Of a DNA stretch of 64,000 nt, positions 36,160 through 45,386 are shown piece by piece. Each line of letters opens with the position of its first letter. Position 1 is the stretch's first letter. Location: positions 1 through 64,000 of the forward strand of contig JAHBUB010000014.1 in assembly GCA_019638285.1 (NCBI GenBank), given 5' to 3'. A model generated the notes under the pieces. That model was given only the letters and a program-made list of their open reading frames with translations, had not been told where the DNA came from and ran no database searches. The translations under genes were made by a program, and so were the position numbers. This DNA comes from Cyclobacteriaceae bacterium. GTDB taxonomy: Bacteria; Bacteroidota; Bacteroidia; Cytophagales; Cyclobacteriaceae.

Positions 36160-37143
36160 CTATGGAATTTTTAATTCTGCCTTAAATCCTTTGATATGAT
36201 TGCGCAGCGCCTCCTGCCATGTTACATCCGCATCCCACTTGGTACCTAAGAATACGTTGCCGGAAGCAAGATGCTTAAAATAAAATTTATACACTGGTGC
36301 TTCTGCGGAAATTGTTTTTAATTGCAATGATCCGTTGGGGTAGGTAACAGACGTAAGAGCACTTTCCTTAGACGTATTAGGATATCCGAGTATCTCACGA
36401 GCAATTGTACCCTCGGTGTGCACATACAAAAGCAAATAATGAAAACCATTTTTGCGAAGTTCATTGGGGTCAATGCCTGGCGCTGTCATTCCATAACTAA
36501 AGGGATAGTTCTCTTTAAAAAATTGGGCAAGGGCACTATCCGCAACAGCATTTTTAAACCAGGGAACAGCCAGACGATCTACCTTTAAATCAATAGCAAA
36601 AAAATCAGATCGCCTCCCATTAATGATGCTGATAGGAAAATTCTTTTCAGGATAGCTGTTAATTAATAAGTTTTTTATTGGTTGACTACTCACAGTGGAC
36701 CGATAGATAGATTGCAAGGCCTCGTTTAAATCTGTATTTTGAACTTCCCACCCCGGCTGGCCATTGATTACGAATTCCTTATTGTTGAATGAAGTGAAAA
36801 TGAATGAATAAGCATCCTCCTTTTTGGAGATAAGCACAATAAAAGCAATCTCTCGGCTGTCTAAAAATTCTACAATCTTTTGAGTAACATCCGTTCCTGC
36901 GAAGACCAAAGCAGATTTAAAATAAGCGACTGCATCTATACCTGTTTTTTGAAATCCGCTTTGAATAGTTTCCAGCTCCTTTTCAGTAAAGGTAGAGGCA
37001 TAAAACACACACGATTTTTTTGATAGTAGATCGTTAGGCACACGATCCGTTATTTCCAGCTTTGCAGGAATTGGATTAACCATCTCCTGAGCGTAGGCTG
37101 CAATTGCGGGAATAGACAAACAGATAAACCAAAAAAACCTCAT
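36160..37143 (-). CDS. Secreted protein of unknown function
   Basis: The 327-residue protein has a signal peptide ending near AYAQ (residue 19). The mature part alternates predicted strands and helices without any motif I can assign; the N-terminal half (SCVFYASTFTEKELETIQSG, then FLDSREIAFIVLISKK) could be a Rossmann-like fold. It converges on the small glycine-zipper gene with only 1 bp between the stops. Function unknown; probably periplasmic. Confidence 0.7.
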   Translation of the reverse strand: MRFFWFICLSIPAIAAYAQEMVNPIPAKLEITDRVPNDLLSKKSCVFYASTFTEKELETIQSGFQKTGIDAVAYFKSALVFAGTDVTQKIVEFLDSREIAFIVLISKKEDAYSFIFTSFNNKEFVINGQPGWEVQNTDLNEALQSIYRSTVSSQPIKNLLINSYPEKNFPISIINGRRSDFFAIDLKVDRLAVPWFKNAVADSALAQFFKENYPFSYGMTAPGIDPNELRKNGFHYLLLYVHTEGTIAREILGYPNTSKESALTSVTYPNGSLQLKTISAEAPVYKFYFKHLASGNVFLGTKWDADVTWQEALRNHIKGFKAELKIP

Positions 37144-37194
37144 CGAATTGATAAAACTAACGGATTTGCGAAGATAGTATTGTAATGTGAATGT

Positions 37195-37515
37195 CTATAG
37201 CCCAATATAAAAACCGGTTTCGTCCTTTTTAATAGGATAAGTTTCCAAATCTCGGGAGCGTTCCCCTGATTCACGACCTGTCTTTAATTGGAAGCGATAC
37301 CCGTGCCACGGGCAAACCACCTCCCCCAGATAATTGATTCTGCCTTTACTCAGTGGCTCACCATTATGCGAGCATTTGTCCTCTATTGCAAAGAAATCAT
37401 CATTGACTCTGGCCAAGCAGATTCTCGTTTGATGAACAATCAACAGTTGAGTGCTTCCTGGTTTGACTTTGTTGAAAGCATCTTCAGGATTTGAAAATAT
37501 CTTTATCCACTGCAT
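37195..37515 (-). CDS. Rieske [2Fe-2S] ferredoxin-type protein
   Basis: The 106-residue soluble domain carries the two Rieske boxes, CSH (Cys48, His50) and CPWH (Cys68, His71), with the usual 17-residue spacing. No signal peptide is present, so it is cytoplasmic. It resembles the small ferredoxin components of nitrite reductases (NirD) or ring-hydroxylating dioxygenases, but no such catalytic subunit is encoded nearby. Its electron partner is unknown. Confidence 0.92.
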   Translation of the reverse strand: MQWIKIFSNPEDAFNKVKPGSTQLLIVHQTRICLARVNDDFFAIEDKCSHNGEPLSKGRINYLGEVVCPWHGYRFQLKTGRESGERSRDLETYPIKKDETGFYIGL

Positions 37516-37573
37516 GAATCAAGCTTTTCTGGAATCGAGTTTTTCATAACTTGGTATAAAATTACCCATACCC

Positions 37574-38902
37574 ATGAAGAAAATCTATTTTATACTCTTA
37601 CTGGTGTTAAGCTTTACTTTGACTTTTGCTCAAAACACAAAGCAACAGGCCAAGCTGGATCAAAAGGCAAAAGAAATGGAAGCCAAAGTGATAGAATGGC
37701 GCAGGCACTTTCACCAGTACCCGGAGCTATCTAATCGCGAATTTAAAACAGGTAAAATGATTGCAGATCATTTGAAATCCTTGGGTCTGGAGGTGAGGTA
37801 TCCGGTGGCAAAAACAGGAGCAGTAGGTATTTTGCGAACAGGTAAACCCGGACCTACAATTGCACTTCGCGCGGACATTGATGGATTACCCGTAGTAGAA
37901 AGAAACAGCTTACCCTTTGCCTCAAAAGAAAAATCGACTTATCTCGGTCAGGAGGTGGGGGTAATGCATGCGTGTGGCCATGATACACACATTGCCATAT
38001 TAATGGCGGCAGCACAAATATTATCAGAAATGAAATCGGAGCTGAAGGGCACCATCGTGTTTATGTTTCAACCCGCTGAAGAAGGCGCTCCTGAAGGAGA
38101 AGAAGGGGGGGCTGCCTTAATGATCAAAGAAGGGGTTTTAGATGACCCAAAAGTAGACGTGGCTTTTGGGTTGCACATCAGTTCACAAACCCCTGTAGGG
38201 ACATTGACTTTTAAACCGGAAGGATTATTGGCAGCGGCTGACATGTTAAAAATAAAAGTAAAAGGTGTGCAGGCGCACGGTTCTGCCCCATGGTCAGGCA
38301 TTGATCCGATAGTTGTTTCCGCACAAATTATCAACGGACTACAAACCATAGTAAGCAGGCAACTTGATTTAACACAGGCTGGCGCTGCGCTGACCATTGC
38401 TACCATTCACGGTGGAGTAAGAAACAACATTATTCCTGAAGAAGTTGAAATGACGGGAACCATTCGCACGTTGGACAACACCATGCAGGAAGAGATGCAC
38501 AGAAGAATTAAGAGAACGGCAGAAAAAATTGCGGAAAGCATGGGCGCGACTGCTGAAGTTGAAATCATCAGAGGATATCCGGTTACTTACAATTCTCCTG
38601 AGTTGACCAACTGGGCACAGCCTGTGATGGAAAGGGTAGCGGGGAAAGACAAGGCGGTTGTCATCAAAGCAGTGACGGGAGCGGAGGATTTTTCCTTCTT
38701 CTCTCAAAAAGTACCGGGTTTCTTTTTCTTTGTGGGAGGAATGCCATTGGAAGTTGACCCAACAAAAGTTCCATCTCACCACACGCCTGATTTTTTTATT
38801 GATGAAAGCGGAATGATCACAGGTCTTCGCGCCATGCTAAACCTGACAGTAGATTATATGAATAATCCGATGAAGGGGACAAACACAGGAATGAGGAAGT
38901 AA
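37574..38902 (+). CDS. Secreted M20 amidohydrolase (IAA-amino-acid hydrolase/hippurate hydrolase type)
   Basis: The 442-residue enzyme has a signal peptide ending near FAQ (residue 20). The M20D metal motif is HACGHDTH, followed by QPAEEGAPEG with the catalytic Glu, a dimerisation domain, and TGAEDFSFF near the C-terminus. It would cleave N-acyl amino acids in the periplasm. It is the first of a run of secreted hydrolases with the second M20 and two S9 peptidases, which fits scavenging of peptide degradation products. Confidence 0.93.
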   Translation: MKKIYFILLLVLSFTLTFAQNTKQQAKLDQKAKEMEAKVIEWRRHFHQYPELSNREFKTGKMIADHLKSLGLEVRYPVAKTGAVGILRTGKPGPTIALRADIDGLPVVERNSLPFASKEKSTYLGQEVGVMHACGHDTHIAILMAAAQILSEMKSELKGTIVFMFQPAEEGAPEGEEGGAALMIKEGVLDDPKVDVAFGLHISSQTPVGTLTFKPEGLLAAADMLKIKVKGVQAHGSAPWSGIDPIVVSAQIINGLQTIVSRQLDLTQAGAALTIATIHGGVRNNIIPEEVEMTGTIRTLDNTMQEEMHRRIKRTAEKIAESMGATAEVEIIRGYPVTYNSPELTNWAQPVMERVAGKDKAVVIKAVTGAEDFSFFSQKVPGFFFFVGGMPLEVDPTKVPSHHTPDFFIDESGMITGLRAMLNLTVDYMNNPMKGTNTGMRK

Positions 38903-38914
38903 TGAGATTTAGGT

Positions 38915-38942
38915 GAAAGGCCCTTCAGTTAGCGGGCTTTTC
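38915..38942. terminator. Weak bidirectional terminator between convergent genes
   Basis: AAAGGCCC and GGGCTTTT can pair with one bulged base, followed by TTTT on the + side. It lies just after the M20 gene and overlaps the end of the convergent lipoprotein gene. Confidence 0.4.
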
Positions 38943-39287
38943 GCATTCCGAAATACAGGTAATAAAAACGATGGAACCCGCCATGCAGATACTGGCAAGG
39001 CCTTTTGACTCCACCCAATCAATTTTTACTGTCTGGCCAACTTTTAGATTAAAATGATATAACGGATCCTCTGTAAGGGACGGAGCCTTTACATAAACCC
39101 TGCGTTCTGGTTCCATCAATGTTCCATCTGCCAGTTCAAACATCAGCCCACAACCGTCTAAGCCTATTTTGTCCACTACAGTAGCATGCGTTGAGCAGGA
39201 ACTGCTTTCGCAAGGTAGCTCATTCGAGTTTTTACTACACTGCGAAAAGCTTATTACAAATAAAGAGAAAATGACCAGCTCTTTCAT
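38925..39287 (-). CDS. Small cysteine-containing lipoprotein of unknown function
   Basis: The ATG at 39287 is chosen (120 residues) because MKELVIFSLFVISFSQC is a proper lipoprotein signal; a frame extending to 39311 adds eight polar residues. After the lipid Cys the mature protein contains seven further cysteines, in PCESSSCSTH, GCGL, ICMAG and ITCISECE, so disulphides or metal binding are possible. A single beta-rich domain is likely. I do not recognise the family. Confidence 0.6.
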   Translation of the reverse strand: MKELVIFSLFVISFSQCSKNSNELPCESSSCSTHATVVDKIGLDGCGLMFELADGTLMEPERRVYVKAPSLTEDPLYHFNLKVGQTVKIDWVESKGLASICMAGSIVFITCISECEKPAN

Positions 39288-39373
39288 ATATCCATTTTTA
39301 TGATCAAACACATCTCGATTGGTTGGAAATAGATTAAATTGAAGACGCTAAGACATTCAAATAATTTTACAAT

Positions 39374-40822
39374 ATGAAAAAAATATTTCTTTTCCTTAGC
39401 CTGTTAGCAATGTTAGGAAATGCACTGGCACAGAAGAAATCCACCCAGAAAGTAAGTGCCAATAAACAAGCCGTCATTAAATCGGTAGACAGCAAAAAGA
39501 AAGCACTCACTGCGTTGAGTGATGAAATATGGGCCTACGCAGAGGTGGCATTTCAGGAAACAAAATCATCTAAAGCTTTGGCCGATTATGCAGAATCGAA
39601 GGGCTTCAAGGTGGAGAGAGGAGTTGCAGAAATACCAACGGCCTTTGTAGCAACTTATGGATCGGGGAAACCCGTTATTGGTGTATTAGGAGAATTTGAT
39701 GCATTGCCAGGGATATCGCAAAAAACGCAACCTACAAAGGAAGCCTTTCAAGGAGGAGGGGCGGGACACGGATGTGGGCACAATCTTTTTGGTGTGGGTA
39801 GCTTGGCTGCAGCTATTTCAATAAAGGAATTGATTGAACAGGGAAAGTTGAAGGGGACTATTAAGTTTTATGGTACTCCCGCAGAAGAATCAGGAAACGG
39901 GAAAGTATATATGGCCAGAGCAGGTTTGTTCAATGATCTGGATCTTTGTTTTGATTGGCACCCTGGAACAATGACTGAAGCAGCAACACAAAGTTCGACA
40001 GCACTGGTTGAATACAACATAGAGTTTTTTGGAAAAGCTGCTCATGCTGCAGGGGATCCCTGGAATGGAAGGAGTGCCCTGGATGGGCTGGAGTTGTTTA
40101 CAGACGGAATCAATATGTTAAGGGAACATATTAAACCCACCTCTCGTATGCACTATGTAATTGTGAATGGAGGAGACATTCCAAACGTGGTTCCTGAATA
40201 TGCAAAGGTGTGGATATGGATTCGGGATTCTAAAAGAGAGGAGATGGATAAGCTGGTTGAACGCATGAAGGACATCGCAAAGGGAGGCGCTTTAATGACT
40301 GGTGTAGATGCGAAGGCAAGCTTGTTGAGTGGCACCTATGAAATTTTAGTGAACAGGACAGGGGCAGAATACATGCATAAAAACCTGGAGCTTCTAGGGC
40401 CCATTAAATTCACTGAAGCAGAGCAAGACTATGCAAAGGCCATTCAAAAAGCAACGGACGTAGATCAGGTAGGGTTGATTGGAGAAATTGGCCCTCTTCG
40501 AGAAACATCTGAAAACACAGGAGGTGGCTCCACGGATACAGGAGACGTAAGCTGGATTGTACCTACTATTAGAATGAGTGCCACTACCGGTGCAATAGGT
40601 GCCCCTTGGCACTCTTGGGCGGAAGTGGCCTGCTCTGGCATGTCCATTGGACATAAAGGAATGATGCATGCCGCCAAAGCCATTGGTATGACCATCGTGG
40701 ATGCTTTTGAAAATGAGCAGCTCCGAATAAATGCCAAAGCAGAATTTGACAAAAGAAGAAAAGGGCATGTTTATAAAGCTTATCTATCTGACGGCCCACC
40801 ACCTATAAAATCTGATCAATGA
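39374..40822 (+). CDS. Secreted M20 amidohydrolase (AbgB-like)
   Basis: The 482-residue enzyme has a signal peptide (cleavage near NALAQ). Its metal-binding HGCGHNLFG, PAEESGNGKV with the catalytic Glu, and the internal dimerisation domain are those of the p-aminobenzoyl-glutamate hydrolase (AbgB) branch of M20. That branch hydrolyses N-aroyl or N-acyl amino acids. Its last four bases overlap the following peptidase start, so the genes are co-translated. Confidence 0.92.
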   Translation: MKKIFLFLSLLAMLGNALAQKKSTQKVSANKQAVIKSVDSKKKALTALSDEIWAYAEVAFQETKSSKALADYAESKGFKVERGVAEIPTAFVATYGSGKPVIGVLGEFDALPGISQKTQPTKEAFQGGGAGHGCGHNLFGVGSLAAAISIKELIEQGKLKGTIKFYGTPAEESGNGKVYMARAGLFNDLDLCFDWHPGTMTEAATQSSTALVEYNIEFFGKAAHAAGDPWNGRSALDGLELFTDGINMLREHIKPTSRMHYVIVNGGDIPNVVPEYAKVWIWIRDSKREEMDKLVERMKDIAKGGALMTGVDAKASLLSGTYEILVNRTGAEYMHKNLELLGPIKFTEAEQDYAKAIQKATDVDQVGLIGEIGPLRETSENTGGGSTDTGDVSWIVPTIRMSATTGAIGAPWHSWAEVACSGMSIGHKGMMHAAKAIGMTIVDAFENEQLRINAKAEFDKRRKGHVYKAYLSDGPPPIKSDQ

Positions 40823-42888
40823 AATACTTGTTAACAATTCCAGCAATATTGGTCTTTGTACTTTGTGCCAAAGGCCAGCAAAAAGACCCTTCCTTTGAAG
40901 AAGTCATTTCCCTTCGCAGCGTGGGAAGCCCGATAATATCTGCGGATGGAAAAACAGTAGCTTTTACTGTGCGCTCCGCGGATTGGAACCAGAACGAGTT
41001 TGATGATGAAATCTGGATTTCAAAAAATGGAGGATTAGCATTTCAGGCAACCTATGCTACCAAAGGGTCAAGCGAGTCACCAACATTTTCTCCAGATGGA
41101 AAATGGCTGGCCTTCCTCTCTGATCGCATGGGAAAGAATCAGATTTTTGTCATGCGGTTGGAAGGAGGAGAAGCGTTCGCTATCACCGATGAAAAGGAAA
41201 GCATTTCAGATTTGGAATGGGGTCCTTCCGGCAGGAAAATATTTTTTATCAAGCAGGAAAAGGAGGACAAAAAGAAAAAAGATGAAGAGAAGAGATATGG
41301 AGGTTTTGCAGCAGACGATTCTGAGTTTACATTATCCCATCTGTGGCAGATGGATTTTAATCCTTTGTTGAGAAACCCAGTAGAGCTTCCTTGCTACCAA
41401 TCTGTGGATTCCTTAAAAGCAAAAGCAGGTTGTTTGGAGTTGGCCAAACCTGATCGATTGACAGAAGGAATGTTTACGGTCACATCATTCAAAATTTCCC
41501 CTGATGGATCAAAATTGGCGGTCAATCATCAACCTAATCCACTCATTAATTCTTCTATCAAATCTGACATATCGCTGATAGATTTAGCAACCAAGGAAAT
41601 AAAGCCACTAATAATAAACGCAGGTAGTGATGCTTTGGCGGATTGGTCGCCCGATTCAAAAGAGTTGCTGTACACCACTAGTGAAAACGACACGACTTCG
41701 AACTTTTATAAAAACTCTAAATTATTTGCGGTAAATATAAATGACGGAAAATCCAGAAGGTTGGGAACTAAATTGGATGAGGACATTGGAGGCCAGTTGA
41801 CGTGGCGGGAAGATGGAATCTATTTTTCTTTGTGGAATAAAACACAAAGACCAATTTATAAGATCAATTCCAAGACGGGCGATTATTCTGTTTTTCTAAA
41901 CTCACCTGACCAGATTTTTGGAACATCATTTTCAAAGTCGGGCTACTTTGCGATAAATGCAAAAGCATCAGATCAGTTAAATGAAATATACATTTCTCCT
42001 ATGACTTCCCCCAAACTTCAAAAGATTACAGCAATCAACGATCAGATCAAAAACTGGAGTGTGGCAAAGAGCGAAGTAATCTCATGGAAAAGTAAAGATG
42101 GTGCTACCATTGAGGGTATATTGCACAAACCACAGGATTACGATCCTTCTAAAGAATATCCACTACTTGTTGTCATTCATGGTGGTCCAACTGGAATTGA
42201 TTATCCAACACCTGTTCCAGCTTATGTTTACCCCATTGTTCAGTGGTTGAACAAAGGGAGCCTTGTGCTCCGGGTAAATTATCGCGGGTCTGCCGGATAT
42301 GGCGAGGCTTTTCGATCATTGAATGTAAAAAACCTGGGTGTGGGAGATGCCTGGGATGTAATATCAGGAGTAGAATACCTGGATTCTAAAGGCTTAATAG
42401 ACAAGAACAGAATGGGATGTATGGGATGGAGTCAGGGGGGGTATATTTCTGCATTTCTTACCACGACCACAGATATTTTTAAGGCTATTTCAGTAGGAGC
42501 GGGAATTTCTGACTGGGCTACCTACTATGTAAATACTGACATCCATCCATTTACCCGTCAATACCTGAAAGGCACGCCCTGGAGTGATCCTGAAATCTAT
42601 AGAAAAACATCTCCAATAACCTATATCAACCAGGCCCAGACACCTACGCTTATTCAGCATGGCGAGTTTGACAAGCGAGTGCCAATACCCAATGCTTACG
42701 AGCTGCTGCAAGGCCTTCGCGATCATGGTGTGAAAAGCGAATTGATCGTGTACAAGGGGTTTGGACATGGCATCACCAAACCCAAAGAACGATTGGCCGC
42801 CAATTGGCACAACTGGCAGTGGTTTAATAAATATATTTGGGGAGAGGAAATTAAATTACCAATTACAGAGACAACCGATAATAAATAA
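40819..42888 (+). CDS. S9 family prolyl-oligopeptidase-like serine peptidase 1
   Basis: The 689-residue enzyme has a signal peptide (cleavage near CAKG), an N-terminal beta-propeller of WD40-like repeats (PTFSPDGKWLAFLSDR is one blade) and a C-terminal alpha/beta-hydrolase. The catalytic triad can be read as Ser538 (GWSQGG), Asp618 (GEFDKRVP) and His650 (GFGHGI). A secreted acylaminoacyl- or dipeptidyl-peptidase role is likely. It overlaps the AbgB-like gene and lies 2 bp before the second S9 gene. Confidence 0.93.
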   Translation: MKYLLTIPAILVFVLCAKGQQKDPSFEEVISLRSVGSPIISADGKTVAFTVRSADWNQNEFDDEIWISKNGGLAFQATYATKGSSESPTFSPDGKWLAFLSDRMGKNQIFVMRLEGGEAFAITDEKESISDLEWGPSGRKIFFIKQEKEDKKKKDEEKRYGGFAADDSEFTLSHLWQMDFNPLLRNPVELPCYQSVDSLKAKAGCLELAKPDRLTEGMFTVTSFKISPDGSKLAVNHQPNPLINSSIKSDISLIDLATKEIKPLIINAGSDALADWSPDSKELLYTTSENDTTSNFYKNSKLFAVNINDGKSRRLGTKLDEDIGGQLTWREDGIYFSLWNKTQRPIYKINSKTGDYSVFLNSPDQIFGTSFSKSGYFAINAKASDQLNEIYISPMTSPKLQKITAINDQIKNWSVAKSEVISWKSKDGATIEGILHKPQDYDPSKEYPLLVVIHGGPTGIDYPTPVPAYVYPIVQWLNKGSLVLRVNYRGSAGYGEAFRSLNVKNLGVGDAWDVISGVEYLDSKGLIDKNRMGCMGWSQGGYISAFLTTTTDIFKAISVGAGISDWATYYVNTDIHPFTRQYLKGTPWSDPEIYRKTSPITYINQAQTPTLIQHGEFDKRVPIPNAYELLQGLRDHGVKSELIVYKGFGHGITKPKERLAANWHNWQWFNKYIWGEEIKLPITETTDNK

Positions 42889-42890
42889 CC

Positions 42891-45074
42891 ATGAAGACAT
42901 TTTTAAAAATCCTGCTTTTACTTTTTGCTGTTCCTGCTTTTGCGCAAAACGGTACCAAACCTATTGTCACAACAGATGTATTGAAACTGACAACAGCCGA
43001 TCAAATCCAAATCTCTCCGGATGGATCGAAGGCAGTAATGGTAGTTACAAAAAAGGCCGTTAAAAAAGAGTCCGACTATTATTACACACGCCATTTATAT
43101 ATGGTCAATTTGAATGGAGGTGATCCCATTCAACTCACATTCGGGGAGCGCAGTGATGGGCAGCCCGTCTGGTCGCCAGATGGAAAGCAACTTGCTTTTG
43201 TGAGACGCGATGGTGACGCTTCTCAGATATGGATTTTGCCACTGAGCGGAGGTGAGGCATATCCACTTACCAAAGTGAAAACGGGAGCCTCCCAGCCAAT
43301 GTGGTCACCGGATGGAAAGAAAATTTTGTTTAGCTCCAGCATTCCGTTTCATGACATTTCAGGAAGCCCCGGGTGGGAAAATGAAAGACCGGGTAGGGGA
43401 TACAATGACGAACCCAACTGGTTGGGAATGAAGGAGGAAGAAAAGAAGAGTATAAAGGCGTCCCCCGATGGGTCTATTGAAGAAATCAGAGCTTGGATGG
43501 CTAAAAATGCCAGTGAAAAGAACCCAAGAGTAATTACTCGGCTTCAGTTTCAAGGCGAAAATGATTTGCAACCAGAACGAAGATTTTCCCACTTGTTTGT
43601 TGTCTCGGCTACTGGCGGAGAAGCCACTCAGATCACAAATGGGTTTCAAAGTTTTCGCCAGGCCAGTTGGTCTCCGGACGGGTCTAAAATTATTTGTACT
43701 TCTGAATTACCTACTGTGGAGCCTGACGGAAACAGGAAGTCTTCCATTTGGCAAATGAATGCTGACGGCAAGGAGTTGAAGGAGTTTTTATCATTCAAGG
43801 AGTATCCGGCATTGGGGGCTGTGTATTCTCCGGATGGCAAGTCTATACTCTTTCTTTCCAGGAGTGGTGAAGACTTTTTGAGAGGACAACTAGAGCTCGG
43901 GGTAATGAATGCCAACGGAACGAATCCTAAGGTATTGACAGAAAGCTTTGACAGGGATGTCTCTTCTCCTATCTGGTCGCAGGACGGAAAGACAATTTAT
44001 TTTACTGCCTCTGTTGATGGTGATGTTCCTCTTTACAGTATTTCTGTTAAAGGAGGTAAGCCAGTGGTGGTAATTGGCAACGATAAAGGGGTAATGGATT
44101 ATGATCTGAAAGGAGATAGAATTGTGTATGGCCAAACAGAAATCATTAATCCGTGGGATGTGTATCAGATGACCATTAAGGACAAGAAAACAACACAGCT
44201 CACCAAATTGAATGAATCATGGCTTAAGGATAAGAAGGTGATACTTCCTAAAGAATATTGGATTACTCGCCCAGATGGCGTAAAGGTGCAATATTGGGTG
44301 ATGGAGCCCATGAATAAAAAGGATGGAACAAAGTATCCTACAATTTTAAGTATCCATGGAGGGCCAACTGCCATGTGGGGCCCCTCAGGATTTTCTATGT
44401 GGCATGAATTTCAAATGCAGGTTGGATGGGGATACGGAATAGTCTTTTGTAACCCAAGAGGCAGTGGAGGATATGGAGAGGATTTTAAAAGAGGAAATTA
44501 TCAAGACTGGGGAGTTAGTCCTGCCAATGATATTTTGGCAACATTGGATGAGGCAGCAAAGAATAATTCGTGGATAGACAAAGATCAATATTTTGTAACA
44601 GGTGGAAGCTATGCCGGTTATATGGTGGCCTGGTTGGTAAGTCAAGATCAACGATTCAAAGCGGCAAATGCACAACGCGGAGTGTATGACCTTACCACTT
44701 TTATGGGAGAAGGAAATGCATGGAGACTTGTACCAGATTATTTTGGCTATCCCTGGGAGAAAGGCATTCAAAAATTACTGGATGAGAATTCGCCTTATGC
44801 CTATGTAGATAAGATAAATACCCCACTTCTAATTATGCACAGTGATAAAGATTTGAGAACAGGGGTTATACAATCAGAAATGCTTTATAAGAGTTTGAAA
44901 ATTTTAGGTAAACCTGTAGAATATATTCGCTATCCTGATGAAGGGCATGAGCTGTCCCGAAGCGGTAATCCTCTTCGGATGATGGACAGACTGATAAGAA
45001 TTGTTGAGTTCTTTGAGCGATATGCCAAACATCCCGAGACGCCTCCGGCTGTTTTAAATGGAGCGGGGAATTAA
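42891..45074 (+). CDS. S9 family prolyl-oligopeptidase-like serine peptidase 2
   Basis: The 727-residue enzyme has the same architecture as its neighbour: signal peptide ending near AFAQ, propeller blades such as PVWSPDGKQLAFVRRDGD, and a peptidase domain. The triad is Ser573 (GGSYAGY), Asp654 (HSDKDLRTG) and His686 (DEGHELSRSG). GGSYAGY marks the acylaminoacyl-peptidase/DPP-like branch. Two different S9 enzymes in tandem suggest complementary specificity in degrading extracellular peptides. A strong terminator follows 51 bp downstream. Confidence 0.93.
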   Translation: MKTFLKILLLLFAVPAFAQNGTKPIVTTDVLKLTTADQIQISPDGSKAVMVVTKKAVKKESDYYYTRHLYMVNLNGGDPIQLTFGERSDGQPVWSPDGKQLAFVRRDGDASQIWILPLSGGEAYPLTKVKTGASQPMWSPDGKKILFSSSIPFHDISGSPGWENERPGRGYNDEPNWLGMKEEEKKSIKASPDGSIEEIRAWMAKNASEKNPRVITRLQFQGENDLQPERRFSHLFVVSATGGEATQITNGFQSFRQASWSPDGSKIICTSELPTVEPDGNRKSSIWQMNADGKELKEFLSFKEYPALGAVYSPDGKSILFLSRSGEDFLRGQLELGVMNANGTNPKVLTESFDRDVSSPIWSQDGKTIYFTASVDGDVPLYSISVKGGKPVVVIGNDKGVMDYDLKGDRIVYGQTEIINPWDVYQMTIKDKKTTQLTKLNESWLKDKKVILPKEYWITRPDGVKVQYWVMEPMNKKDGTKYPTILSIHGGPTAMWGPSGFSMWHEFQMQVGWGYGIVFCNPRGSGGYGEDFKRGNYQDWGVSPANDILATLDEAAKNNSWIDKDQYFVTGGSYAGYMVAWLVSQDQRFKAANAQRGVYDLTTFMGEGNAWRLVPDYFGYPWEKGIQKLLDENSPYAYVDKINTPLLIMHSDKDLRTGVIQSEMLYKSLKILGKPVEYIRYPDEGHELSRSGNPLRMMDRLIRIVEFFERYAKHPETPPAVLNGAGN

Positions 45075-45386
45075 TTTGACAAGACAAAGAAACGTTTTAC
45101 GAAAGCGATTTAAATAAATTAAAGAAAGGGCCATTGTACTTATACAATGGCCCTTTATGTACCACCCAGAGAAGTTCATGCGGATATGCCCATGCATGAT
45201 TTTTGGGAAACCAGGAATAAAGTCTCATTATGAATCCCTCGGAGGTAAGAAGTAAGAGGAAAGGCCAAAGATGAATCATGGCATGAATGGCTTCTTTCCT
45301 TTCTTACGTACCAAAGCTGGCTTGAATGTTTATAAATAAACTCCATGTTTAATTAACTTGGCAATCTAAATAACCCAATTGAGGGG
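45075..45386. other. 312-bp gap holding a strong terminator
   Basis: Apart from the hairpin at 45125-45156 no gene or other clear structure was seen. A short open frame on the - strand between 45097 and 45279 runs over the hairpin and resembles nothing. The promoter of the TPR sensor kinase should lie in the final 100 bp but has no clear -7 match. Confidence 0.4.
45125..45156. terminator. Perfect 14-bp hairpin terminator
   Basis: AAAGGGCCATTGTA (45125-45138) and TACAATGGCCCTTT (45143-45156) pair exactly over a 4-base loop. Flanking A- and T-rich ends make it usable in both directions. It closes the M20-M20-S9-S9 run. Confidence 0.8.
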
